Assembly: GCA_018262385.1 (NCBI GenBank)
Contig: JAGSPQ010000212.1
Span: 1 to 6,532, forward strand
Source: Myxococcaceae bacterium
Lineage (GTDB): Bacteria > Myxococcota > Myxococcia > Myxococcales > Myxococcaceae
Length of the DNA: 6,532 nucleotides
Direction: 5' to 3'
Both the position numbers and the translations under genes were made by a program. Position 1 is the first letter of the stretch. Every line of letters starts with the position of its first letter. The notes beneath the pieces are model-generated. The model did not search any database. It saw nothing but the letters and a program-made list of their open reading frames with translations, and was not told the origin of the DNA. This document shows positions 1 to 6,162 of the stretch, piece after piece.

Positions 1-371
1 TGGGTGGCGGTGTTGCTGACGATCGTCCGGGTTTGCGGCGCGGTGCCGCCGGTCAGGATGTTCACCGTGTACCCCGCCCACTGGTTCACCGCCCACGCCT
101 GGCTGGTGTCCGAGAGCGTGGTCGCGGTCGATCCCGTTCCCGCGCCGGTGACCGCCGGGGGATGGATGATCGCGTAGCCGCTGGTCGCGTTCGGGTTGGT
201 TCCCCACGCCTGGCTGACCGTGAGCTGGGTGGCGGTGTTGCCCGCGATCTCACGTACCTGCCCGATCCCGGTGCCCGCGGTGAGGTAGAGGCTCCACCCC
301 AGCCACTGGCCGGCGACCCACGCCCGGCTGGAATCGGTCAACGTCGTCGCAGCGCCGGCGGTGGCGCGCCG
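1..371 (-). repeat. Second pair of Trp/Gly-rich repeats (R3, and R4 cut by the edge)
   Basis: R3 covers residues about 602-677 and R4 starts at 678 and runs off the window. Both carry the marks of the first pair: L-x-D (612, 687), Trp619/Trp694, Trp624/Trp699, G-T-G-I-G-Q (634-639) with the variant G-G-T-A-P-Q (709-714), R-x-I (641, 716) and Asn646/Asn721. The R3-to-R4 period is 75 residues, with no indel over the visible part. R4 reads S-N-T-A-T as its last visible residues, so the array continues to the left. Confidence 0.7.
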
Positions 372-2174
372 GGCGGGGAACGCGTCGGTGACCACCGCGT
401 TGGTGACCGCGACCGGCCCGTTGTTGACGACGGTAATGGTGTAGTTCGTCGCGCCGCCCCAGGTCACCGCCGCGGTGCCGTCGGTCTTGGTGATCGCCAG
501 GTCGGTGAAGGGAACCCCTCCGAAGATCGCCGTCTCCACCCGGGGGCCGAGCAGGCGCGAGACGCTGTCGGCCTTGATCCCGTAGTTGCCGTTGGTCACC
601 TTCGGCGGCCGCTTGACCGCGTAGACGCTGGTCGTGTCCGGGCAGACCGTCCAGTTCGGGCTGATGTTGAGCCGGGTGGTCGAGTTGGAGTCGATGTTGC
701 GCGACTGCCCGGCTCCCGTGCCCGCGACGATGGTGAGGGTCCACCCACTCCATTCGGAGGCCAGCCACACCGCCGCCTTGGTGCTGTCGTCCAGCCGGGT
801 GTTGCTGCAACCAGCGGTGGTGGCGGTGCCCTGGGTGGCGGGCGGGTTGATCACGCCGTAGGTGCTGGTGGCGTCCGGGGTGGGCGCCCAGTTGTTTCCC
901 GCCATCAGGGTGATCGAGGTCGCGGTGTTGCTGGCGATCTCGCGGGCCTGCCCTGCTCCGGTGCCGGTCAAGATGTAGACGGTGTGCCCGCGCCAGGCGT
1001 TGACCGCCCACGTCTGGGTGCTGTCGTCCAGCCGGGTCGCGCCGAAGGTGGGAGTGACGGTTCCGGCGGTGAGCGGGGCGTACGCGCGAACGGTGACCGA
1101 GAAGGTCGCGCTCGCGCCAGGGTTCATGTAGCCGAAGTTGCACGAGACGGTGGTGCCGGTGCTGCCGACCGCCGGGTTGAGGCAGGTGGCTCCGGGGGCG
1201 TTGGTCGAGACGTAGGTGGTGTTGGCCGGGATCACCTCGTCGGCGGTGACGTTCGGCGCCACCGCGCCGGTGTTGTTGGTGACGAGGAAATTGTAGGTGA
1301 GGTCGGTGTCGAGGTTGATCTGCGGCGGCGCTGTCTTGGCGATCGAGAGCTCCGGGAAGCTGGCCCCGAACCCATCGACGTACACCTCACCCCAGTGGGC
1401 GGTGAACCGGCAGCCGGCGGCGTAGACCTCGATCTGCACGGTGTCCCCGACCTGGAGCGCGACGTTGCCGGGCGCGACGTCGAAGATCTGCCAGTCGGTG
1501 AAGAGCCGGGCCGTGGCGCCCGTGCCCTGGACCTGCCACGGAGTACCCGGCGAGTTGGAGAAGTTGAAGTTGCTGTAGAGATCGCCGGCGCGAGGGGCGG
1601 TCAGGTTCCGCAGCATCACGAAGAAGTACGGCTGGTCTTCCTGGATGTGGCCGGCCGCCTGGAGCACCGGCGCCAGCAGGAACCGCACGTGAATCTGGCC
1701 GTCGGCCGGATCGACGTCGGCGTTGGTCGTCGTGTACGACTGCCGCAGCGAGTTGACGTTGCCGTTGTTGCCCAGCTCGTTGATCACCGCCGAGTGGGTG
1801 CCGAGCCTCGGCCACATCGGGACGCCCGGCCCCGCCACCAGCCCATTGAGCGGCTGGGACTGGTTGGGGCCCGTGACGACGTGAGTCAGCGCGGCGTTGC
1901 CGGCGTTGGGGGTGAGGTTCAGGTTCGCTTCGGTCGCCGGAGGCCACGGCGGGTTGTTGATGCCGCCGTTGTCGTTGAGGAACCTGCGCACCGTCCAATC
2001 GGGAGCGAGCGCCCCGGACTCGAAGCCACCGTTGCCGAAGAGCGGGTCGGCCTTTCGACCCACGGGCTTCGAGGGCTCGGGCGGAGGCGGCGCGCACGCC
2101 CCCAGGACCGCCAATACCAGGGACGCAGACAGCAGCCCGAGGGCGCCCACCCGGTGCGAATTCTCGTAGCGCAT
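1..2174 (-). CDS. Large DUF11-repeat surface lipoprotein (C-terminus beyond the window)
   Basis: The visible 724 residues begin at ATG 2174. A hydrophobic leader ends in the lipobox L24-G25-A26-C27, so the protein should be lipid-anchored, probably at the outer membrane. After a Pro-rich linker, residues about 45-270 form a globular region (F51-E-S-G start, many aromatic beta-strand-like segments) that recalls secreted jelly-roll modules; I cannot name the family. DUF11-like material follows at 274-373, 526-550 and 556-601 (for example the D-L-A-I-T-K-T start at 558). Two pairs of a Trp/Gly-rich repeat (374-525 and 602 to the edge) appear to interrupt these domains. No stop occurs before base 1, so the true length is unknown. 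ATG 2174 is preferred over GTG 2178, which lies in another frame, because it yields the leader and has a well-spaced GGAGGT. It lies 50 bases downstream of the OmpA-like gene and is probably co-transcribed with it. The role is unknown; a surface adhesin or structural protein is an inference. Confidence 0.85.
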   Translation of the reverse strand, partial: MRYENSHRVGALGLLSASLVLAVLGACAPPPPEPSKPVGRKADPLFGNGGFESGALAPDWTVRRFLNDNGGINNPPWPPATEANLNLTPNAGNAALTHVVTGPNQSQPLNGLVAGPGVPMWPRLGTHSAVINELGNNGNVNSLRQSYTTTNADVDPADGQIHVRFLLAPVLQAAGHIQEDQPYFFVMLRNLTAPRAGDLYSNFNFSNSPGTPWQVQGTGATARLFTDWQIFDVAPGNVALQVGDTVQIEVYAAGCRFTAHWGEVYVDGFGASFPELSIAKTAPPQINLDTDLTYNFLVTNNTGAVAPNVTADEVIPANTTYVSTNAPGATCLNPAVGSTGTTVSCNFGYMNPGASATFSVTVRAYAPLTAGTVTPTFGATRLDDSTQTWAVNAWRGHTVYILTGTGAGQAREIASNTATSITLMAGNNWAPTPDATSTYGVINPPATQGTATTAGCSNTRLDDSTKAAVWLASEWSGWTLTIVAGTGAGQSRNIDSNSTTRLNISPNWTVCPDTTSVYAVKRPPKVTNGNYGIKADSVSRLLGPRVETAIFGGVPFTDLAITKTDGTAAVTWGGATNYTITVVNNGPVAVTNAVVTDAFPARRATAGAATTLTDSSRAWVAGQWLGWSLYLTAGTGIGQVREIAGNTATQLTVSQAWGTNPNATSGYAIIHPPAVTGAGTGSTATTLSDTSQAWAVNQWAGYTVNILTGGTAPQTRTIVSNTAT
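600..1055 (-). repeat. First pair of Trp/Gly-rich repeats (R1, R2), in-frame within a DUF11 domain
   Basis: Two tandem copies of about 76 residues encode protein residues 374-449 and 450-525. Shared positions are an L-x-D-S turn (L382, L461), Trp389/Trp470, Trp394/Trp475, an exact G-T-G-A-G-Q (404-409, 485-490), R-x-I (411-413, 492-494), Asn416/Asn497, Trp429/Trp508 and P-D-x-T-S-x-Y (433-439, 512-518). R2 is slightly longer in its first half and has two cysteines (456, 511). From memory, similar repeats occur in phage tail proteins and large secreted bacterial proteins, but I cannot name a family. The copies have diverged, so they are old duplications. Confidence 0.75.
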
Positions 2175-2180
2175 GCACGG

Positions 2181-2186
2181 ACCTCC
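2181..2186 (-). promoter_or_regulatory. Ribosome binding site of the lipoprotein gene
   Basis: The minus strand reads GGAGGT followed by six bases and then ATG at 2174. It is the clearest Shine-Dalgarno sequence in the window. It decides between the lipoprotein ATG and a GTG four bases upstream in a different frame. Confidence 0.75.
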
Positions 2187-2224
2187 GCTGACTGCGACTG
2201 CCGGCTCCTGAACCTTGATCGGCT

Positions 2225-4096
2225 TCACGGAGTCACCTCGTGGACTTCGGTCTTCGGCGCAGTGACCACGACGAACTCGACCCGCCGGTTGTTCTCGCGT
2301 CCGACGGCAGAGGTGTTCACGTCGGCGGGGCGATCGGGGCCGAACCCTTGCGCCTCGAGCCGGGAGGCCGCCACGCCCTTGCCGGTGAGGAAGTCCCGCA
2401 CCGACTCGGCGCGCCGCTGCGACAGCTTGCGGTTCGTCTCGGGCTTGCCGACGTTGTCGGTGTGGCCCTCGATCCGGATCTGCTCGATCTCCGGGTGCTC
2501 GTTGAGCACCTGCGCCACCTGGGTCAGCAGCGGGAAGCTCTTGGGCTTGATCGTCGCCTTGCCGGTGTCGAAGAAGACCTTCTCTTTGATCACCAGCTTC
2601 TCGCGGGTGATCACCACCAGCTGCTTGAGCTCTTTGGGGCAGCCCTGGTTCTCGACCAGGCCCTTCACCTTCGGGCAGTTGTCGAGCTCGTCGGGCACGG
2701 TGTCGGCGTCGGCGTCGCGCACCGGGCAGCCCTTGCGATCCGCCGGCCCCGCTTCGGCCGGGCAGGCGTCGTCGGGGTCGAGCAGGCCGTCGGAGTCGGT
2801 GTCGGGCCACGGACAGCCCTTGTTCTCGCTGGGCCCGGCGACCTTCGGGCAGCCGTCGTCGCGATCGGCCACGCCGTCGGCGTCGGTGTCCGCCCACGGG
2901 CAGCCCTTGTTCTGCCTGGGCCCGGCGACCTTCGGGCAGCCGTCCTCCGGGTCGAACAGCCCGTCGCCATCGGAGTCGACCTGCGGGCAGCCGCCGTTCT
3001 CTTTCGGCCCCGAGACCTGCGGGCACCCGTCGTCGGGATCCCGCACGCCGTCCTGATCGGGATCGCGGTCGGGACAACCGGAGAGTTCCATCGTCCCCGG
3101 CTCACGCGGACACTGATCGTCGGCGTTGACGATCTGGTCGAGATCGAGATCGAGCTGCGGGCAGTCTTTCGGCTCGTGCGCCTCGCCCGCGACGCAGCGG
3201 CGGTTGGGCAGCGAGAGGCCGGCGCCGAGCATCACCCGGAACGCGGGCGTGCCCGGAGTGCGCCCGAACCCAGGCCCGCCGATCGCGAACAGCTCGACCG
3301 GCCCGAGCAGGTAGCGCGCGCCCAGGAGCACCTCGGCCGAGGCCCCGGTGCGGGTGAACGGCACCCAGCCGAGCACCGTCAGCTCGCCGCGCAGCCCCTC
3401 GTTGGTGGTGGCCGCGCTGGCGCCCAGCTGCATCACGCTGCCGACCTCGTCGCCGACGGTCGGGTTCTCGGGAGACAGCACGCGGCCCTGGCGAATCAGC
3501 GCTCCGACTTCGGCGCCGGCCCGGATCAGGCCGAACCGCTTGCCGGCCCCGAGGCGCGGGTTGACGGTGACGCTGGCGTCGCGGGTGAGCGCGGCCGAGC
3601 TGCCCAGCGGCAGGCCCAGGCCCAGCTGGAACGCGAGGTCGATCGGCCGCTTCTGCTCTTCGGACAGCAGCGCCAGCCGCGCCTGCAGCCAGGGGGTACC
3701 GAGGCCCGCGCTCGCCAGCGGCGTCAGCTCGGGGATCTGATCTCCGCTCTGAAACACCACCACCGGCAGCTGAAGCCCGACCTCGAGCCAGCGGGTGATG
3801 CCGTACGCGGCGAGCAGGTGGGCGGTGACCCGGCTGCGCACCACCGAGCGCGGCGCGGCGCCGACCTGGAAGAGCAGCAGCGGGTTGTGCTGGTAGTGCG
3901 CGATCAGCGAGCCGCGAAACTGACCCGCCGGCAGCAGATCGCCGCTGCCGATCAGCAGGCTTTCCCGTTGAGACGGGTTGAAGCTGAGGTGTTCGAGCTC
4001 GAAGCTGGGCAGCTCGCGCGGGGTCTGGGCAGCGGCGGTGGTGCTGATGACGAGAAGTGCAAGCCACCGGCATCGGACCAGCCGAACGAAGGGCAT
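2225..4096 (-). CDS. OmpA-family outer-membrane protein with beta-barrel, six TSP3 repeats and peptidoglycan-binding domain
   Basis: This 623-residue protein has a signal peptide (positive residues 5-10, hydrophobic core 11-20, likely cleavage after A-A-A23). Residues about 45-298 alternate in the manner of outer-membrane beta strands, with many short Gly-rich turns. Residues 315-488 are six Asp/Cys-rich TSP3-type calcium-binding repeats. Residues about 500-610 are an OmpA C-terminal domain with the V-F-F-D-T-G start at 507 and E-G-H-T-D-N at 543. Asp547 and Arg562 are 15 apart, matching the pair that holds the diaminopimelate of peptidoglycan in Acinetobacter OmpA. It should therefore sit in the outer membrane, with a stiff periplasmic linker bound to the cell wall. 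The layout recalls myxobacterial TraB, but I see no proof of orthology. No convincing ribosome binding site precedes ATG 4096. The lipoprotein gene follows after 50 bases. Confidence 0.92.
   Translation of the reverse strand: MPFVRLVRCRWLALLVISTTAAAQTPRELPSFELEHLSFNPSQRESLLIGSGDLLPAGQFRGSLIAHYQHNPLLLFQVGAAPRSVVRSRVTAHLLAAYGITRWLEVGLQLPVVVFQSGDQIPELTPLASAGLGTPWLQARLALLSEEQKRPIDLAFQLGLGLPLGSSAALTRDASVTVNPRLGAGKRFGLIRAGAEVGALIRQGRVLSPENPTVGDEVGSVMQLGASAATTNEGLRGELTVLGWVPFTRTGASAEVLLGARYLLGPVELFAIGGPGFGRTPGTPAFRVMLGAGLSLPNRRCVAGEAHEPKDCPQLDLDLDQIVNADDQCPREPGTMELSGCPDRDPDQDGVRDPDDGCPQVSGPKENGGCPQVDSDGDGLFDPEDGCPKVAGPRQNKGCPWADTDADGVADRDDGCPKVAGPSENKGCPWPDTDSDGLLDPDDACPAEAGPADRKGCPVRDADADTVPDELDNCPKVKGLVENQGCPKELKQLVVITREKLVIKEKVFFDTGKATIKPKSFPLLTQVAQVLNEHPEIEQIRIEGHTDNVGKPETNRKLSQRRAESVRDFLTGKGVAASRLEAQGFGPDRPADVNTSAVGRENNRRVEFVVVTAPKTEVHEVTP
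2633..3154 (-). repeat. Six tandem 87-bp (29-residue) TSP3 calcium-binding repeats
   Basis: Protein residues 315-488 divide exactly into six units of 29 residues with no indel. The core unit is D-x-D-x-D-G-x-x-D-x-D-D-x-C-P, then about 12 residues with a central G-P, then G-C-P. Every unit has two cysteines, giving 12 in the array, and C301 and C312 lie just before it. The outer units are degenerate: the first lacks the Asp-Gly (D-L-D-L-D-Q) and the last has D-T in its place. The four central units are the best calcium-loop matches. Confidence 0.9.
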
Positions 4097-4103
4097 GGCG
4101 CCG

Positions 4104-4131
4104 ATAATGTCAGCTTTCGCTCTTTCGTTCC
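4104..4131 (-). promoter_or_regulatory. Possible promoter of the OmpA-like and lipoprotein genes
   Basis: The 73-base gap between the esterase stop and ATG 4096 is visibly richer in A/T than its surroundings. On the minus strand it holds GGAACG, 16 bases, then CATTAT, which ends seven bases before the ATG. GGAAC resembles the -35 element of extracytoplasmic-function sigma factors, and CATTAT is a four-of-six match to a standard -10. If used, transcription would start almost at the ATG, which would agree with the missing ribosome binding site. This is weak pattern evidence only, and read-through from the upstream operon is equally possible. I see no clear terminator hairpin with a T-run in the gap. 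Confidence 0.2.
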
Positions 4132-4169
4132 GGCCAGAAAATTGAACCGGAGCGGTGAGCGCGGGCGCC

Positions 4170-5144
4170 CTACAAGCCGCTCAGAAAACCGAAGGTGTCT
4201 CGCCAGCACCGCAGGGCGCTGGGGGTGAAGACGAAGGCGTGAAAGGCGTGCGGGCCGCGCGGGTAGACGCGGGCCTCGGCGCGGCCGCCCAACGCCCTGA
4301 GCGCCTCGGCCAGCCGCTCGGAGTCGGACTTCAGGAGGTCCCACGCGCCGACGGGGAGGAAGAACGGGGGCAGCGGGCGATCGGGCCGCCCTCGCTGCTC
4401 GAAGGCGACGACTGGATCGGCGAGATCGAGGCCATGCGCGTGGTCGAAGGACGCGCCGTGGAGGTAGGCGTCGGTGACCTCGACGATCCGATCCCAGAAG
4501 TAGGTGTTGGGGGTGAGGTTGAAGCGCTCGGGGTTGCTGACCTGGAAGAGGCCGCAGGCGGGGACGACGCCGCGGGGGACGACGCCGGCGTCGAAGACTT
4601 CACGCGCGAACGGCTCGTGGCGCCGGTAGGTGGTGGCGAGGGTGAGCGCGGCCGAGAGGTTGGCGCCGGCGGACTCTCCCGCGACGAAGATCCGCGACGG
4701 ATCTCCACCGAGCCGCTCGACGTTCTTCAGCAGCCAGGTCCACGCGGCGCAGGTGTCTTCGATCGCGGCGGGGAAGACGTGGTTGGGCGCGAGCCGGTAG
4801 TTGATGCTGACGACGAGGTAGCCGCGGCGGGCGAAGACGAGGCCGAACACCCAGTGGGTGTCCTTGGAAAGGATCCGGAACCCGCCGCCGTGGATGTAGA
4901 GGACCACCGGCAGCGGCCCCTGGCGCCCCCGCGGGCGGTAGATGTCGAGGGTGTGCTCGGGCAGATCCGAGTCGCGGTACTTCAGGTTCCGCTCGACCTC
5001 GACGCCGTGCACCCAGGGCTGGGCGATCGGCAGCCAGCTCGCCGAGCTCGCCGCGCCGCGGAAGAAGCCGTCGGTCACCGCCGCGCCGAGCCGACGCCTG
5101 ACCCGGCCGCGGAAATCCAGTGGAGGGCGCTCGATGACCGTCAT
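4170..5144 (-). CDS. Alpha/beta-hydrolase, hormone-sensitive-lipase-like esterase
   Basis: This 324-residue protein has the full catalytic layout of the HSL-type carboxylesterase group (alpha/beta-hydrolase fold 3 type). The oxyanion-hole motif H-G-G-G-F is at 85-89, the nucleophile elbow G-E-S-A-G is at 156-160 (Ser158), the likely acid is Asp269 in G-A-W-D-L-L, and the likely base is His299 in P-H-A-F. The strand Y-R-L-A-P at 116-120 is also typical. There is no signal peptide or membrane helix, so it should be cytoplasmic and cleave small ester substrates; the natural substrate cannot be read from the sequence. Its ATG overlaps the stop of the upstream selenoprotein (ATGA) and no ribosome binding site precedes it, so translation is probably coupled. 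It ends 73 bases before the OmpA-like gene. Confidence 0.9.
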   Translation of the reverse strand: MTVIERPPLDFRGRVRRRLGAAVTDGFFRGAASSASWLPIAQPWVHGVEVERNLKYRDSDLPEHTLDIYRPRGRQGPLPVVLYIHGGGFRILSKDTHWVFGLVFARRGYLVVSINYRLAPNHVFPAAIEDTCAAWTWLLKNVERLGGDPSRIFVAGESAGANLSAALTLATTYRRHEPFAREVFDAGVVPRGVVPACGLFQVSNPERFNLTPNTYFWDRIVEVTDAYLHGASFDHAHGLDLADPVVAFEQRGRPDRPLPPFFLPVGAWDLLKSDSERLAEALRALGGRAEARVYPRGPHAFHAFVFTPSALRCWRDTFGFLSGL

Positions 5145-5371
5145 GACTTCGGCAGGGCACGCGCGACCGACTCGACGACCTCTTGCGGGGTCGGAAACCC
5201 CGCACGCGTCTTTTCGACCACCACCTGTCCGTTCACCGCCACCTCGAAAATTCCGGAGTGTCCCACGACGAGCTCGGCGTCCACGTCGAGCTCTTCCTTC
5301 AGCGCAGCCGCCGCACGGGCAGCCTTGGGCCGATAGCCTCAGGAGGTGCAGTAGGTAATCGTGACGTTCAT
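5141..5371 (-). CDS. SelW/Rdx-family selenoprotein (in-frame UGA read as selenocysteine)
   Basis: Read through one TGA, this gene encodes 76 residues starting MNVTITYCTSUGYRPKA. C8-x-x-U11 followed by G-Y-R is the redox motif of the SelW/SelT/SelH (Rdx) thioredoxin-like family, which has C-x-x-U-G-Y at the same place in animal SelW. The part after the UGA stays in the same frame and keeps family traits: an Ala/Lys-rich helix (17-28), the G-x-F-E-V strand (about 40-44), V-N-G at 46-48, and a late F-P (59-60) before the last helix. Length and motif position fit the family. The role is inferred as a small cytoplasmic thiol/selenol redox protein; partners are unknown. ATG 5371 lies two bases after the permease stop, and the gene's own stop overlaps the esterase ATG. 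Ordinary gene calling would break it at the UGA. Function requires selenocysteine machinery (SelA, SelB, SelC, SelD) encoded elsewhere. Confidence 0.92.
5306..5324 (-). promoter_or_regulatory. Candidate bacterial SECIS hairpin
   Basis: The RNA reads GGCUGCC, loop CGUGC, then GGCGGCU, which forms seven consecutive pairs (five Watson-Crick, two G-U). The loop begins 21 bases after the UGA, and G is its second base. Bacterial SECIS elements lie inside the coding region just after the UGA, with an apical loop roughly 16-37 bases away and a G among the first two loop bases, so the layout fits. It would be bound by SelB. GC-rich sequence forms hairpins easily, so this exact pairing is a proposal. 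Confidence 0.6.
5339..5341 (-). other. Selenocysteine UGA codon
   Basis: Codon 11 of the SelW-like gene is TGA on the minus strand. It occupies the second redox position of C-x-x-U, where family members have selenocysteine or cysteine, and coding similarity to the family continues past it in frame to a TGA stop at codon 77. Confidence 0.9.
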
Positions 5372-5373
5372 GA

Positions 5374-6135
5374 TCAACGAGTTAACAGGTCGTACGCCAA
5401 CTTCGCCACCAGTCCAGCAAGGACGGAGAGCACGACCCCGCGGATGATTGGCGCGCCCCCCTTGATCGCGACCGAGGCGCCGACCAGCCCGCCGAGGAAC
5501 TGACCGGCGGCCATCGGCAGGGCGATCGCCCACACCACCTTGCCGGCGATCCCCAGCATCGTCACCGTGGCGAGGTTGGAGGCGAAGTTCACCACCTTCG
5601 CGTCCGCGGTCGCCTTCGGCAGCGACTCGTGCAGCAGGGTGACGAACGCGATGATCAAGAAGGTGCCGGTGCCGGGGCCGAAGAAGCCGTCGTAGGCGCC
5701 GATCGCGACCGCGATCAGCCCGGCGATCAACAGCGGCCGCGCTGGGCCCGGCCCCGCAGGTGCGTTGCCCGGCCGCTTGACGGCGACGAAGACCCCGGCG
5801 GCGACGAGCAGCACCAGCACCAGCGGCTTGAGGACTTCCCGATCGAGCACCAGCAGCAGCGCGGCGCCGGCGATCGCGCCGAGGGCTCCGAGCGGGAAGG
5901 TGATCTTCGCCCGGGCGGGATCGATGTAGCCGGCGCGGGCGAAGCGGACGACCGAGGCGAACGAGCCGAACACCGACTGCCCTTTGTTGGTGCCGAGGGC
6001 GAAGTGGGGATCGAGGCCGGCGGCGAGCAGGGCCGGCAGGGTGAGCAGCCCTCCCCCACCCGCGATCGCGTCGACCACGCCCGCGATGAACGCGACGACG
6101 CTCAGCGAGATGAGGGTGGTGAAGGACAGATCCAC
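5374..6135 (-). CDS. TSUP (TauE/SafE-type) membrane permease
   Basis: This 253-residue, strongly hydrophobic protein shows the two-fold internal layout of the TSUP family. The first half has G-V-V-D-A-I-A-G-G-G-G at 19-29 followed by L-G-T-N-K at 47-51. The second half has G-A-Y-D-G-F-F-G-P-G-T-G at 146-157 followed by A-K-V-V-N at 179-183. About eight membrane segments can be drawn, with a short basic loop near 120-133. Family members move sulfite, sulfonates or other small sulfur or organic anions, and the substrate here is not shown by the sequence. The GTG at 6135 is the first possible start after an in-frame stop at 6157-6159; no strong ribosome binding site is visible. It follows the AMIN gene by 27 bases and precedes the selenoprotein by two, so it likely belongs to the same transcript. 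A role in sulfur or selenium handling for the selenoprotein is possible but unproven. Confidence 0.92.
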   Translation of the reverse strand: MDLSFTTLISLSVVAFIAGVVDAIAGGGGLLTLPALLAAGLDPHFALGTNKGQSVFGSFASVVRFARAGYIDPARAKITFPLGALGAIAGAALLLVLDREVLKPLVLVLLVAAGVFVAVKRPGNAPAGPGPARPLLIAGLIAVAIGAYDGFFGPGTGTFLIIAFVTLLHESLPKATADAKVVNFASNLATVTMLGIAGKVVWAIALPMAAGQFLGGLVGASVAIKGGAPIIRGVVLSVLAGLVAKLAYDLLTR

Positions 6136-6162
6136 GGCGGAGGCGGCGGACCTTACTCAGCT

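Noticed and set aside
1387..2178. A minus-strand frame starting at GTG 2178, four bases upstream of the lipoprotein start.
   Set aside because: It lacks a lipobox and DUF11 features and is Arg-rich; the frame from ATG 2174 gives a lipoprotein leader and domain matches throughout.
2175..2224. A terminator between the OmpA-like gene and the lipoprotein gene.
   Set aside because: No stable hairpin followed by a T-run is visible; the 50 bases contain only the ribosome binding site, consistent with one transcript.
33..3056. A 1007-codon open frame on the plus strand.
   Set aside because: It runs antisense to both the lipoprotein and OmpA-like genes, is Arg/Gly/Val-rich with no domain, and is the usual shadow of GC-rich coding sequence.
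2633..3154. A CRISPR array or DNA-level satellite, suggested by the regular 87-base period.
   Set aside because: The period is a multiple of three, the units are coding and vary at the DNA level, and they match TSP3 calcium-binding repeats.
2240..4228. A 662-codon open frame on the plus strand opposite the OmpA-like gene.
   Set aside because: Its sequence is low-complexity and mirrors the TSP3 repeats; the minus strand has a signal peptide, repeats and a complete OmpA domain.
4155..5336. A 393-codon open frame on the plus strand opposite the esterase and selenoprotein.
   Set aside because: It is Glu/Gly/Ala-rich without recognisable motifs and covers an esterase with a full catalytic triad.
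5339..5341. Reading the TGA as a frameshift, sequencing error or pseudogene stop.
   Set aside because: The frame is unchanged on both sides, and the codon falls exactly on the redox selenocysteine position of the SelW family.
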